A stretch of DNA of 22,242 nucleotides, from positions 1 to 22,242 of the forward strand of contig JAGBZZ010000214.1 of the NCBI GenBank assembly GCA_017652965.1. Direction: 5' to 3'. The notes under the pieces were generated by a model, which searched no databases, was not told the origin of the DNA, and was given only the letters and a program-made list of their open reading frames with translations. The position numbers and the translations under genes are program-made. Origin of the DNA: Clostridia bacterium (lineage in GTDB: Bacteria; Bacillota_A; Clostridia; Oscillospirales; CAG-272). Positions 6,381-12,923 of the stretch are shown here, piece after piece (positions within the stretch are counted from its first letter, which is position 1; every line of letters begins with the position of its first letter).

Positions 6381-8752
6381 TCCTCTTCCTCCTCGGTATG
6401 GCGACACCAGAAGCGCCGCAAAAATTCAGCCAGAGAGCGATTGTTGCCGACAAAGGTCAAAGAGCGCCAATGCGGGGGCAACAGCGGGCGGTAGGTGGGG
6501 GTGGCAAAGCGATCGTCGATCAGCACCACCGTGCCAACGTCCCGCTCGTCCCGTATGACCCGCCCCGCCGCCTGCAGGACACGGTTCATGCCCGGATAAA
6601 GATAGGCGTACTCCCGCCCCTTTTCGGATTTCTCCTGAAAATAGGCCGCCATCTCCTCACGCACAGGGTCGGGCGTGCCAAGGCCGACACCGATAATGAC
6701 AGCACCGATCAGCCGATCGCCAGAAAGGTCGACCCCCTCCCCCCAGATGCCGCCAAGCACGCAAAGGGCAACCACCGGCCTTTCGGGATCCTCAAAGGCC
6801 GAAAGAAAGGCCGCACGGTCGGCAGGGGTCATCGTGCGCTCCTGCCGCACGGTGGAAAGCTCGGGCGCGATTACCGAAAGGGCGGTGTGCAGGCGCCCAA
6901 GATACGCAAAGGAGGGGCAAAAGACCATATAGTTGCCCCGCCGCGCACGCGCCGTCACGGCTACGGCCTCGGCCACCTCGGCAAGGCTTTCCTCACGGTC
7001 GGCATAGCGCGTGCTGATCTTATCGAGGACGGCCACGGCAAGGTTGTCCCGCTCAAAGGGTGAGGGAAGCTCCAGCATCTCGGAGGTGGCATCTCCGCCC
7101 AGGATATCGCGGTAGTAGGAGATCGGGGAAAGTGTCGCCGAAAACAGAACGGCCGAGCGGCCGTCCGACAGGGCACGGTCGATCACCCCCGCAGGGTCAA
7201 GACAAAGGGTGCGGAAGGAGACGCCGCCCTCCGCATCCCGGGAAAGCTGAAGGCGGAACCCTTCGTCATAAGCTGCCAAAACGTCAAGTATTGTTTTCAG
7301 ATCATAATATTTCGCGCGTATATGCCGCCGAAGCTCGGGCTGGATACCGCGCTCGCGCACGAGGGCGGCAAGCGGCGTAAGGAGGGCGGAAAGCCGAAGC
7401 GGCAGTCCCTCGGGCAGGGTGCGGCGCACCTCCCCCTTGCCCCCCTCGTGCGCGGTGGGGGCAAGCTCGGCATGGATGTATGCGATCAGCTCGCACAGGG
7501 CGGCGGCCGCCTCGGCGGCGGGGGTATCCTCCCCCCGGGGCTCGGGCAGGCGGAACCCCTCCAGCTCACCGGTCGAAAGCGAGACGGTAAAGGTCTCTCT
7601 CACGCGGTCGCCAAGATTGTGCGCCTCGTCGATCAGAAACGAGAAGCGCCCACCGGACACAAAGTATCTGGCCAGCCGCACGGCCGGGTCAAAGAGGTAG
7701 TTATAGTCGCAGATCACAAGATCGGCCGTCATGCTGTAGCGCAGGGAAAGCTCATGCGGGCAAACGCCATACCGCCCCGCCACCTCGGCGATCTCCTCGG
7801 GGCCTATCAGGGGGCGATCCATCTCCAAAAGCGCCGCGGCGGCCATATCCTCCCGCGCCGCGCCCCCCTTCTTACGCTCGCAGGGCATCCCCTCACGGCA
7901 AGGCCCCCCCTTTTGCGGGCAAAGCCGCTCCTTGGAGGCAAGGAGAACGGTACGCAGGGCCCCGTCCTTGCCAAGCAGGGCGGCCGTCTCTGCCGCCATC
8001 CGGGCGGCCGTTGCCTTAGCCGTCAGATAAAATATCTTATCGCATCTGCCCTCCCCCATCGCACGGACGGCGGGATAGAGGGTGGACACGGTTTTTCCGA
8101 TCCCCGTGGGGGCAGAGACGTACAGGCGCTTGCCGCGGCACACGGTACGGTACACGCGCCCGATCATCTCCTCCTGCCCAAGCCGCCGCTCCTTGTACGG
8201 AAAGCGAAGCTTGCGCATCTTCGGCAGGCGCTTTGTCACCCGTGCGATCTCGGAGGCGGCATAAAGGGCCACGGCCGCCGCCGCACGCTCAAAAAAAGCC
8301 TTCAGCTTAGCGGCAGTGGGGCGCTCCTCCACCGTCTTGGCGGCACCGCTTTCGGTATCAAGGTAGGTGATGGCAAGGCGGGGCGGGGTCTTGCCACCGG
8401 CAAGGGTGCCAAGGAGATAGGCCTCGGCACGGGCGGCACGCACCGTCTCGGGTGAAAGGTGATCCGGGTCCTGCGTGCAGGGCAGGATCAGGGTCAGGGT
8501 CCGCTCGCGCCCCGTGCCCTGCAGGGCGTCTGCCACCCCCTCCAGGCGAAAGCTGTGGCCACCCGAGGGAAAGCCGCCCGAAAGCACGACCCCCTCGCCG
8601 GGGTAGCCGAGCCGCTCACGGGTGGCCGCCCCGACCCGTCCTGCAGGCAAAAGCTCCTCCCCCGGGGCAACCCCCACGTAATGCAAAAGAGAGAAGGCCA
8701 GCATCTCACGCACCGTCAATAGGATCTCGCCCGTTTCTTCGCAGTATTGCAT
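6377..8752 (-). CDS. DinG/XPD-like ATP-dependent DNA helicase with iron-sulfur domain
   Basis: A 791-residue superfamily 2 helicase that unwinds DNA in repair or replication. Walker A is APTGIGKT (214-221) and the DEAH box is IDEAHNL (374-380). Between them lie C278, C285, C291 and C331, the expected [4Fe-4S] ligands of XPD-like helicases. Motif VI reads QAAGRVIRDERD near the C-terminus. The first 160 residues occupy the place of a PD-(D/E)XK (Cas4-like) domain seen in related Clostridia helicases, but only the Asp in LEGVADAL (D75) is recognisable and no Glu-X-Lys follows. The start at 8752 (MQYCEE) has GGGAG before it; an upstream ATG at 8788 falls in the promoter -10. The downstream tetR gene overlaps by four bases. 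Confidence 0.9.
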   Translation of the reverse strand: MQYCEETGEILLTVREMLAFSLLHYVGVAPGEELLPAGRVGAATRERLGYPGEGVVLSGGFPSGGHSFRLEGVADALQGTGRERTLTLILPCTQDPDHLSPETVRAARAEAYLLGTLAGGKTPPRLAITYLDTESGAAKTVEERPTAAKLKAFFERAAAAVALYAASEIARVTKRLPKMRKLRFPYKERRLGQEEMIGRVYRTVCRGKRLYVSAPTGIGKTVSTLYPAVRAMGEGRCDKIFYLTAKATAARMAAETAALLGKDGALRTVLLASKERLCPQKGGPCREGMPCERKKGGAAREDMAAAALLEMDRPLIGPEEIAEVAGRYGVCPHELSLRYSMTADLVICDYNYLFDPAVRLARYFVSGGRFSFLIDEAHNLGDRVRETFTVSLSTGELEGFRLPEPRGEDTPAAEAAAALCELIAYIHAELAPTAHEGGKGEVRRTLPEGLPLRLSALLTPLAALVRERGIQPELRRHIRAKYYDLKTILDVLAAYDEGFRLQLSRDAEGGVSFRTLCLDPAGVIDRALSDGRSAVLFSATLSPISYYRDILGGDATSEMLELPSPFERDNLAVAVLDKISTRYADREESLAEVAEAVAVTARARRGNYMVFCPSFAYLGRLHTALSVIAPELSTVRQERTMTPADRAAFLSAFEDPERPVVALCVLGGIWGEGVDLSGDRLIGAVIIGVGLGTPDPVREEMAAYFQEKSEKGREYAYLYPGMNRVLQAAGRVIRDERDVGTVVLIDDRFATPTYRPLLPPHWRSLTFVGNNRSLAEFLRRFWCRHTEEEEE

Positions 8753-8783
8753 GCTCCCTCTCCCTTCCTTATATTCCTTTTTC

Positions 8784-8812
8784 ATTGTATCATACCCGCC
8801 CCCGGCTGTCAA
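8784..8812 (-). promoter_or_regulatory. Promoter of the helicase-TetR operon, using the left 38-bp repeat as its -35
   Basis: On the minus strand TTGACA (8812-8807) lies in the left arm of the 38-bp repeat, followed by 17 bases and TACAAT (8789-8784). Start of transcription would be about 25 bases before the ATG. Confidence 0.85.
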
Positions 8813-8835
8813 GACGCTACGGGGGTACTTGACAG
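8798..8835. repeat. 38-bp direct repeat, left copy
   Basis: Identical over 38 bases to 12834-12871; the bases on both sides differ. It contains an inverted pair CTGTCAAG (8806-8813) and CTTGACAG (8828-8835), so TTGACA faces outward on both strands. Its right-facing TTGACA (8829-8834) with TATTTT 17 bases on could be a weak promoter into the island. Confidence 0.97.
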
Positions 8836-8912
8836 GTTGCAGACTGGCAGATATTTTTCCGGGAATCGAAAACTTCACCCAAAAAAATTCAAAACTTTTT
8901 TCGCATACGATA

Positions 8913-8941
8913 TTGACACATCCAAGAAAATTTGATATGAT
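8913..8941 (+). promoter_or_regulatory. Main promoter of the viperin operon
   Basis: TTGACA (8913-8918), 17 bases, TATGAT (8936-8941). It is the strongest plus-strand promoter in the island and predicts a leader of roughly 190 bases. No gene is seen between 8753 and 9141 apart from this leader. Confidence 0.85.
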
Positions 8942-9073
8942 ATCTCTCGCAGAAGACGACGGCTGTACTTTTTGCGGATGCGGAGTATGTATTGCTTAGT
9001 TGAATACAAGATGTTGTTATTCGACCCAACTCTTCAAAAAACATCGGCGACGGCATTATTTATATGATCCCGA

Positions 9074-9135
9074 AGCCCTCCTGAGGATTCTGCATACGGA
9101 TCATACCGTTCCAAAACAGAATCTAATAGGAGGCT
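9074..9135 (+). promoter_or_regulatory. Structured leader that can mask the SD of the 769-residue gene
   Basis: AGCCCTCCT (9074-9082) pairs with AGGAGGCT (9128-9135), which contains the SD, with one bulged C. Inside it GATTCTG (9086-9092) pairs with CAGAATC (9117-9123), and ACGG (9096-9099) with CCGT (9106-9109). No T-run follows, so this is not a terminator. A 26-codon frame (8987-9067) stops just before it, but with poorly placed SD. Folding was done by eye. Confidence 0.5.
9098..9112 (+). repeat. 15-bp inverted repeat, leader copy
   Basis: GGATCATACCGTTCC is the exact reverse complement of 11458-11472 in front of the viperin gene. It lies in the loop of the inner leader hairpin. Confidence 0.9.
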
Positions 9136-9141
9136 ATTGCT

Positions 9142-11451
9142 ATGTCTATGTACAGACACAGGGATGGTCTATTTTGGCCGTCCCTTTTTTCTATCTCCGG
9201 AGAGAAAGAAAAGAAAGACTTGTTGAAGTGGATCGAAGAATATCGCATCGACTACGCCTCACAAGGGCTCGCATACGTACTGTTTGAAGTTTCCAGCATG
9301 AACCATTCCGAATACAGAGCCGACGATCCATGTATGCAAGCCGCATGTGAGCACGTTGCCTTGAAATTTATGCTCTGTGATTCCGATCTTGCAAAGGATC
9401 TACTGGGCGAAGAAGAGCTTGCAAAGGCAAACGAGGTTTACGCAAGGAAACAGTACAACAGCAAGCTGCTTCAAAAGCTTTTGTGTGATTTTCTAAATCT
9501 CTTGCTTAAGCAACGCGGCAAGAACAATTTAGGAAATCTATTTACAATTGCAATCATTGACGAGCTTCGCAAGGTAGAAGAGAATGAAATCAATCGTACT
9601 TACGGTGATTTGAAGAAAACAATCGAGAAGGTTGCATCCGGTGTTAAAAGCAATTGCTACTACGAAGCTGAGCGCTCGTTTTATGACCCTATCAAACCTC
9701 TAAACGATTCTTTGAATCAATTTCTTTTGAATAAGTTAGGTTATAATTTTAACCAAGCCAACGAGCGCCACACAGGCAATGGAATGAGCACACTGTTCTG
9801 CAGTTACGAGCAAAAGGTAAGCAACAGCATTTTGCAGCTTGCTCTTGTCAATGAGAAATCTTTTTGGGAAAAGCACGAGAACTTCGGCGTTATCGTATTT
9901 CTTAACGAAATTGTCAAGCTGAACGACATTCGTCACGCTGAAAAGGTGATCTCCTTTATCGCAGAGAACCTGAAAAAGATGGCGCATATGGATCTTGTGT
10001 TTGAGCACGGTTTCCCTCTCTGGATGTCAAAATACGATGAACTTGTGGAAAGCCTTGAAGATCAGGCATTCAGATTTTCTTTCAAACGACTTGAGGCTTA
10101 TTGCGACCTCTCAAAAATAAAGAACATACCGCTTTGCCATCCGATGAGCGAAGCAGATCCTGCCTTCTTTGAAATTGGCAAACACGTTTGGGAGCATTTT
10201 ATTCGCGATTATAACTATCCGAACGACTTTGAGGCAGTCGAGTCATATTTCGTAAGTGAAGTTAACCGCTTTATATCCGGCGAAACGCATGAGCGCAATG
10301 ACATTGCCGTTATTCTGGATGCCACAATTTTCAGATATGCCGCTGATAACGAGGATCGTAGACTATTTTCTGCGTATCATCCCGATTGCTTCTCTTCTGA
10401 AAACATTTGGAAACGTGTATACCTTAAGGCTTATGCCGTCACACTTCTTTCCGATAACGAACAAATGCAATTTTCCTATTTGCAAAGAATCTTTGTGGAT
10501 TTGATAAAAGCCGTTGAAAGGCGAATCGGAATATGCACCGTTCATCAGCTCGATACCGGGGCGCGTGAGAAAAATTTTGAAGAATTAAAGAAGCTCCTTG
10601 GCGCATACGGCATCGAAGCAACAAACGAGCACAAGGACGACTATATCATTTCACTTCTTGATCGCGATACCGCGCTCATTGAAGAAGCCGATGCCTTCCC
10701 TGTTCTTGAACAAATCGGTGATGCAATATACGGACTTGCCGTCGCAGAGCTATTGTTCTATGATCCCAATACCGAAGGCATGGCAGAAAAGTATGAGGAT
10801 TTTACTCGTGCCGAAGCGCAAGTACTGATCTCCAAAAAGCTCGGTTTTGACAAGCTTTACTTGCAAATTGGGTTGCCGGGAAAATATGTTGAATTTGACA
10901 CTTTGTCTTTCAATGCCGATATCTTCAATACATTGCTTAGGAATACAGATGTTTTTAATTACGAAAAAATTGAAGCGCTAAATCGCGAAAAATATTTCGC
11001 CGATTCTCTTGAAATGATAATCGGTTCTGTCTACCGTGATTTGGGTATTGAGAAAGCCATCGGCTTTGCAAAGAAGCTGCTTCTTGCCACCTTCCCCAAA
11101 CAACTGCACAACGAGGTACGCCCGACAGAAGAAAATAAGCATAACAAAGACATCGATATGGACTATTGGTCAAGAATACTCCCTTCTCCTTTCTCTGTTA
11201 TGACCGGCGAGCTTCACACACTTTGGAACGCCCTTAACAAGGTGATTCTGATTGCTTCACTTGGCACTGATGATAAGGACAAGCGAAACTACATTACAAA
11301 TAGCTTCAGCAATACGGCTATTTACGGAGAAAGCCACAACTACGGAGCAACGTGGGCTTTCCATGACTATCTCAACAACGGACTTATGTCTGTGCTTGAG
11401 AAATACGGCGAAACGATTCGCGACAACTATAAAAACAACAAAAAATTCTAA
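9142..11451 (+). CDS. 769-residue protein with C-terminal RNase III-like domain, viperin-operon partner
   Basis: I do not recognise the whole protein. Residues 1-480 are soluble and mostly helical in appearance, with no motif I can place. Residues about 482-650 resemble an RNase III domain: LKKLLGAYGI, then LEQIGDAIYGLAVAELLF (522-539) against LEFLGDxxLxxVxAxxLY, and FADSLEMIIGSVYRD (619-633) against LADxxEALIGxxYLD. E523, D527, D621 and E624 match the four metal ligands Glu41, Asp45, Asp114 and Glu117 of E. coli RNase III; the Glu38 position is Pro. No double-stranded RNA binding domain follows; 650-769 is unassigned. The start has AGGAGG eight bases upstream. It is the first gene of the operon, 46 bases before viperin. 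Double-stranded RNA cleavage is inferred only. Confidence 0.8.
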   Translation: MSMYRHRDGLFWPSLFSISGEKEKKDLLKWIEEYRIDYASQGLAYVLFEVSSMNHSEYRADDPCMQAACEHVALKFMLCDSDLAKDLLGEEELAKANEVYARKQYNSKLLQKLLCDFLNLLLKQRGKNNLGNLFTIAIIDELRKVEENEINRTYGDLKKTIEKVASGVKSNCYYEAERSFYDPIKPLNDSLNQFLLNKLGYNFNQANERHTGNGMSTLFCSYEQKVSNSILQLALVNEKSFWEKHENFGVIVFLNEIVKLNDIRHAEKVISFIAENLKKMAHMDLVFEHGFPLWMSKYDELVESLEDQAFRFSFKRLEAYCDLSKIKNIPLCHPMSEADPAFFEIGKHVWEHFIRDYNYPNDFEAVESYFVSEVNRFISGETHERNDIAVILDATIFRYAADNEDRRLFSAYHPDCFSSENIWKRVYLKAYAVTLLSDNEQMQFSYLQRIFVDLIKAVERRIGICTVHQLDTGAREKNFEELKKLLGAYGIEATNEHKDDYIISLLDRDTALIEEADAFPVLEQIGDAIYGLAVAELLFYDPNTEGMAEKYEDFTRAEAQVLISKKLGFDKLYLQIGLPGKYVEFDTLSFNADIFNTLLRNTDVFNYEKIEALNREKYFADSLEMIIGSVYRDLGIEKAIGFAKKLLLATFPKQLHNEVRPTEENKHNKDIDMDYWSRILPSPFSVMTGELHTLWNALNKVILIASLGTDDKDKRNYITNSFSNTAIYGESHNYGATWAFHDYLNNGLMSVLEKYGETIRDNYKNNKKF

Positions 11452-11457
11452 TCAAAC

Positions 11458-11472
11458 GGAACGGTATGATCC
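11458..11472 (+). repeat. 15-bp inverted repeat, viperin copy
   Basis: GGAACGGTATGATCC is the reverse complement of 9098-9112. It overlaps the left arm of the hairpin that covers the viperin SD. Confidence 0.9.
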
Positions 11473-11499
11473 TCCAAATCATTTTTAGGAGGATTATAT
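11464..11499 (+). promoter_or_regulatory. Hairpin masking the SD and start codon of viperin
   Basis: Bases 11464-11475 pair with 11488-11499 over 12 positions, two of them G-U, with a 12-base loop. The core is ATCCTCC (11469-11475) with GGAGGAT (11488-11494). The SD AGGAGG is 11487-11492 and the A and U of the start codon are in the stem. It begins 13 bases after the stop of the preceding gene, so a terminating ribosome could open it. Confidence 0.65.
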
Positions 11500-12346
11500 G
11501 AAAAAATTTCACGTGGTAAATTACCACATAACCAACCGTTGCAATTATCATTGTTCCTACTGCTTTGGCAAGTTTGATGAGCAAAAAGATCCATCTCTGG
11601 CCGATGCCCAAAAGATCATCCGCAATATTGCCGACTATTTTACACAAAACAATATCAAGGACGGAAGAATCAATTTCGCAGGCGGTGAACCAACGCTGTA
11701 CGAGCATCTTGATGAACTCATCGATTATGCAAGTTATCTCGGACTTTCGGTATCAATCGTTACAAACGGCTCTTTGCTAACGCCTGAGCGCATTTGTTCG
11801 TGGCAAGGCAAGGTTTCGTGCATTGGAATCAGCATTGATTCAATCGATTATGCTACCAACATCACAATTGGAAGATGCTACAAAAATAAGGTTATAGACC
11901 TTCCCAATTGGGCTGACCTCGCAAAAGTTATTCACGAGTGTGACATCCATTTAAAGATCAACACGGTGGTTTCGAGGTTGAATCTTTGCGAAGATCTTTT
12001 GCCTTTGTATCAAGCGTTAAAGCCCAAAAAAATCAAGTTGTTTCAAATGCACCTGATTGATGGCATCAACAACCGAGCAAAGCCATACAGAATTACCGAT
12101 AGCGAATTTGAAGGCTTCTGTGAACATCTAAAATCATACGCTTCGGTGATTGTTGCCGAGCCTTGCGGCAGCATGGAAAATTCCTATCTGATGATCAACC
12201 CAGAAGGAAAATTCCAGCTTAACAATAATGGTTCATATCAAACCTTCGGCGATTTAAACACAACCTCTCTATCAGAGATACTGAAAACAGTTCCCTTGGA
12301 CTCTGAAAAATTCAGTTCCCGTTACACAAAGGAGGAACTGAAATGA
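11498..12346 (+). CDS. Prokaryotic viperin (radical SAM 3'-deoxy-3',4'-didehydronucleotide synthase)
   Basis: A 282-residue radical SAM enzyme of the viperin (RSAD2) family. Such enzymes use a [4Fe-4S] cluster and S-adenosylmethionine to turn a nucleoside triphosphate into a chain-terminating ddh-nucleotide that blocks viral RNA synthesis. Cluster ligands are C15, C19 and C22 (VNYHITNRCNYHCSYCF). Further viperin marks are INFAGGEP (58-65), VSIVTNGSLL (85-94), IDS with IGR (112-126), LKINTVVSRLN (152-162), KLFQ (180-183) and ENSYLMI (227-233), in the order found in human viperin. The eukaryotic N-terminal membrane helix is absent, as in other bacterial viperins. The start has AGGAGG upstream. 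Its stop overlaps the Smr start as ATGA. No nucleotide kinase neighbour is seen; CTP, GTP or UTP as substrate cannot be told. Confidence 0.93.
   Translation: MKKFHVVNYHITNRCNYHCSYCFGKFDEQKDPSLADAQKIIRNIADYFTQNNIKDGRINFAGGEPTLYEHLDELIDYASYLGLSVSIVTNGSLLTPERICSWQGKVSCIGISIDSIDYATNITIGRCYKNKVIDLPNWADLAKVIHECDIHLKINTVVSRLNLCEDLLPLYQALKPKKIKLFQMHLIDGINNRAKPYRITDSEFEGFCEHLKSYASVIVAEPCGSMENSYLMINPEGKFQLNNNGSYQTFGDLNTTSLSEILKTVPLDSEKFSSRYTKEELK
12311..12342 (+). promoter_or_regulatory. Hairpin at the SD of the Smr-like gene
   Basis: TTCAGTTCC (12311-12319) pairs perfectly with GGAACTGAA (12334-12342), loop 14 bases. The stem ends directly before the ATG and holds the last two bases of the SD AGGAGG (12330-12335); the rest is in the loop. 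It lies inside the viperin coding region, so ribosomes on viperin would unfold it. Confidence 0.6.
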
Positions 12347-12681
12347 GTGCATATACGGAGCTTAACATCAAAGAAGGAATGCCGCCTGTATGCGAGGCGA
12401 TGGATTATTTAAAGAACTCTCTTGACAGGTGCCGTCGCAACAGATACAAGTGCATCCTCGTGATACACGGATACGGAAGCACCGGCAAAGGCGGAGCAAT
12501 TCATGACAAGGCTCGCCAGTGGTTGAAGGCACAAGAGCGAAACGGCAAAATCAAGTCCGTAATCTTCGGCGAAGATTTCTCTATTTTCAATTTCAAGTCG
12601 TTGGAATTGAAAAATCGATATCATGAGTTAGATCCACTCATGAAAGTTTGCAATCACGGTGTAACGGTGGTTGAATTATAA
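12343..12681 (+). CDS. Smr-like domain protein, viperin-operon partner
   Basis: A 112-residue single-domain protein resembling the Smr (MutS2 C-terminal) fold. ILVIHGYGSTGKGGAIHDKARQWL (38-61) matches the Smr core with its HGxGxG-type loop, and the final GVTVVEL (106-112) matches the last strand. The usual LDxHG motif near the N-terminus appears as LNIKEG (7-12), lacking the histidine. Smr domains bind or nick DNA and RNA in other proteins, but activity here is not implied. The start overlaps the viperin stop by four bases and is preceded by AAAGGAGG, so the two are translationally coupled. It is the last gene before the operon terminator. A nucleotide-binding reading of GSTGKGG was considered less likely. 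Confidence 0.75.
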   Translation: MSAYTELNIKEGMPPVCEAMDYLKNSLDRCRRNRYKCILVIHGYGSTGKGGAIHDKARQWLKAQERNGKIKSVIFGEDFSIFNFKSLELKNRYHELDPLMKVCNHGVTVVEL

Positions 12682-12686
12682 CATTT

Positions 12687-12725
12687 AAGGCGTTCAGCGC
12701 AATTTTGCGGTGAACGCCTTTTTCT
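12687..12725 (+). terminator. Terminator of the viperin operon
   Basis: AAGGCGTTCA (12687-12696) pairs perfectly with TGAACGCCTT (12711-12720), the loop can pair further (CGCA/TGCG), and TTTTT follows. It is six bases after the Smr stop. Confidence 0.93.
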
Positions 12726-12726
12726 C

Positions 12727-12833
12727 TGATCAAAAAGCTTGTTTTTGCCCGCTTTCGGAGATGAATAAGCGCATTTTTCCGCATTTCTCTTCACTTGCAC
12801 AACTTCAGGACTCATCCCGGCCTCAAGAGCATT
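12727..12833. other. Non-coding right tail of the island
   Basis: About 107 bases between the operon terminator and the right repeat. I see no gene, no promoter toward the permease and no inverted match to the left end of the island. It may be leftover sequence of the donor. Confidence 0.5.
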
Positions 12834-12871
12834 GCCCCCGGCTGTCAAGACGCTACGGGGGTACTTGACAG
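12834..12871. repeat. 38-bp direct repeat, right copy
   Basis: Identical to 8798-8835 at an offset of 4036 bases. Its right arm CTTGACAG supplies the -35 of the EamA permease promoter. Confidence 0.97.
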
Positions 12872-12893
12872 CGCCCGCGCAAGATGATATAAT
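12865..12893 (+). promoter_or_regulatory. Promoter of the EamA permease, using the right 38-bp repeat as its -35
   Basis: TTGACA (12865-12870), 17 bases, TATAAT (12888-12893): a consensus promoter whose -35 lies inside the repeat and whose -10 lies outside it. Confidence 0.92.
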
Positions 12894-12923
12894 GTCCCTC
12901 GTAGCTTTCGGAGGTATCACATC

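Larger units (their letters stand above)
8798..12833. mobile_element. Viperin-bearing accessory island bounded by 38-bp direct repeats
   Basis: One repeat plus insert make a 4036-bp unit. Its genes are AT-richer than the host: a hand count gives 22 G+C in 60 bases at 9541-9600 against 44 in 60 at 17041-17100 in tadA. Outside the repeats the flanking promoter halves fit each other as one divergent promoter region. No integrase, transposase or terminal inverted repeat is visible, so the mode of entry is unknown. The equivalent unit 8836-12871 is equally possible. Confidence 0.7.

Noticed and set aside
7322..8455. 377-residue plus-strand open frame inside the helicase gene
   Set aside because: Antisense shadow; the helicase motifs on the other strand are unambiguous.
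8938..9000. 20-residue cysteine-rich frame (CTFCGCGVCIA ending)
   Set aside because: Its ATG lies inside the -10 of the operon promoter, so the transcript would start after it, and there is no SD.
8987..9067. 26-codon frame in the viperin-operon leader as a leader peptide
   Set aside because: The only SD-like GGAG is one base from the ATG. Kept as a possibility in the leader finding but not annotated as a gene.
9098..11472. Invertible segment flipping the large gene between the 15-bp inverted repeats
   Set aside because: No recombinase nearby, and inversion would separate the gene from its promoter with no evident use; RNA pairing or operator sites explain it better.
12463..12495. P-loop nucleotide-binding motif in the small protein (GSTGKGG)
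   Set aside because: No Lys-Ser/Thr pair and no Walker B; the surrounding strand-HG-loop-helix pattern fits Smr better.
8798..12871. Island as a classical transposon
   Set aside because: No transposase gene and no terminal inverted repeats at its ends; 38 bp is also too long for an ordinary target duplication.
12654..12920. Minus-strand frame through the right repeat sharing KYPRSVLTAGG with the helicase frame extension
   Set aside because: The shared peptide is just the 38-bp repeat translated; both stretches are promoter DNA.
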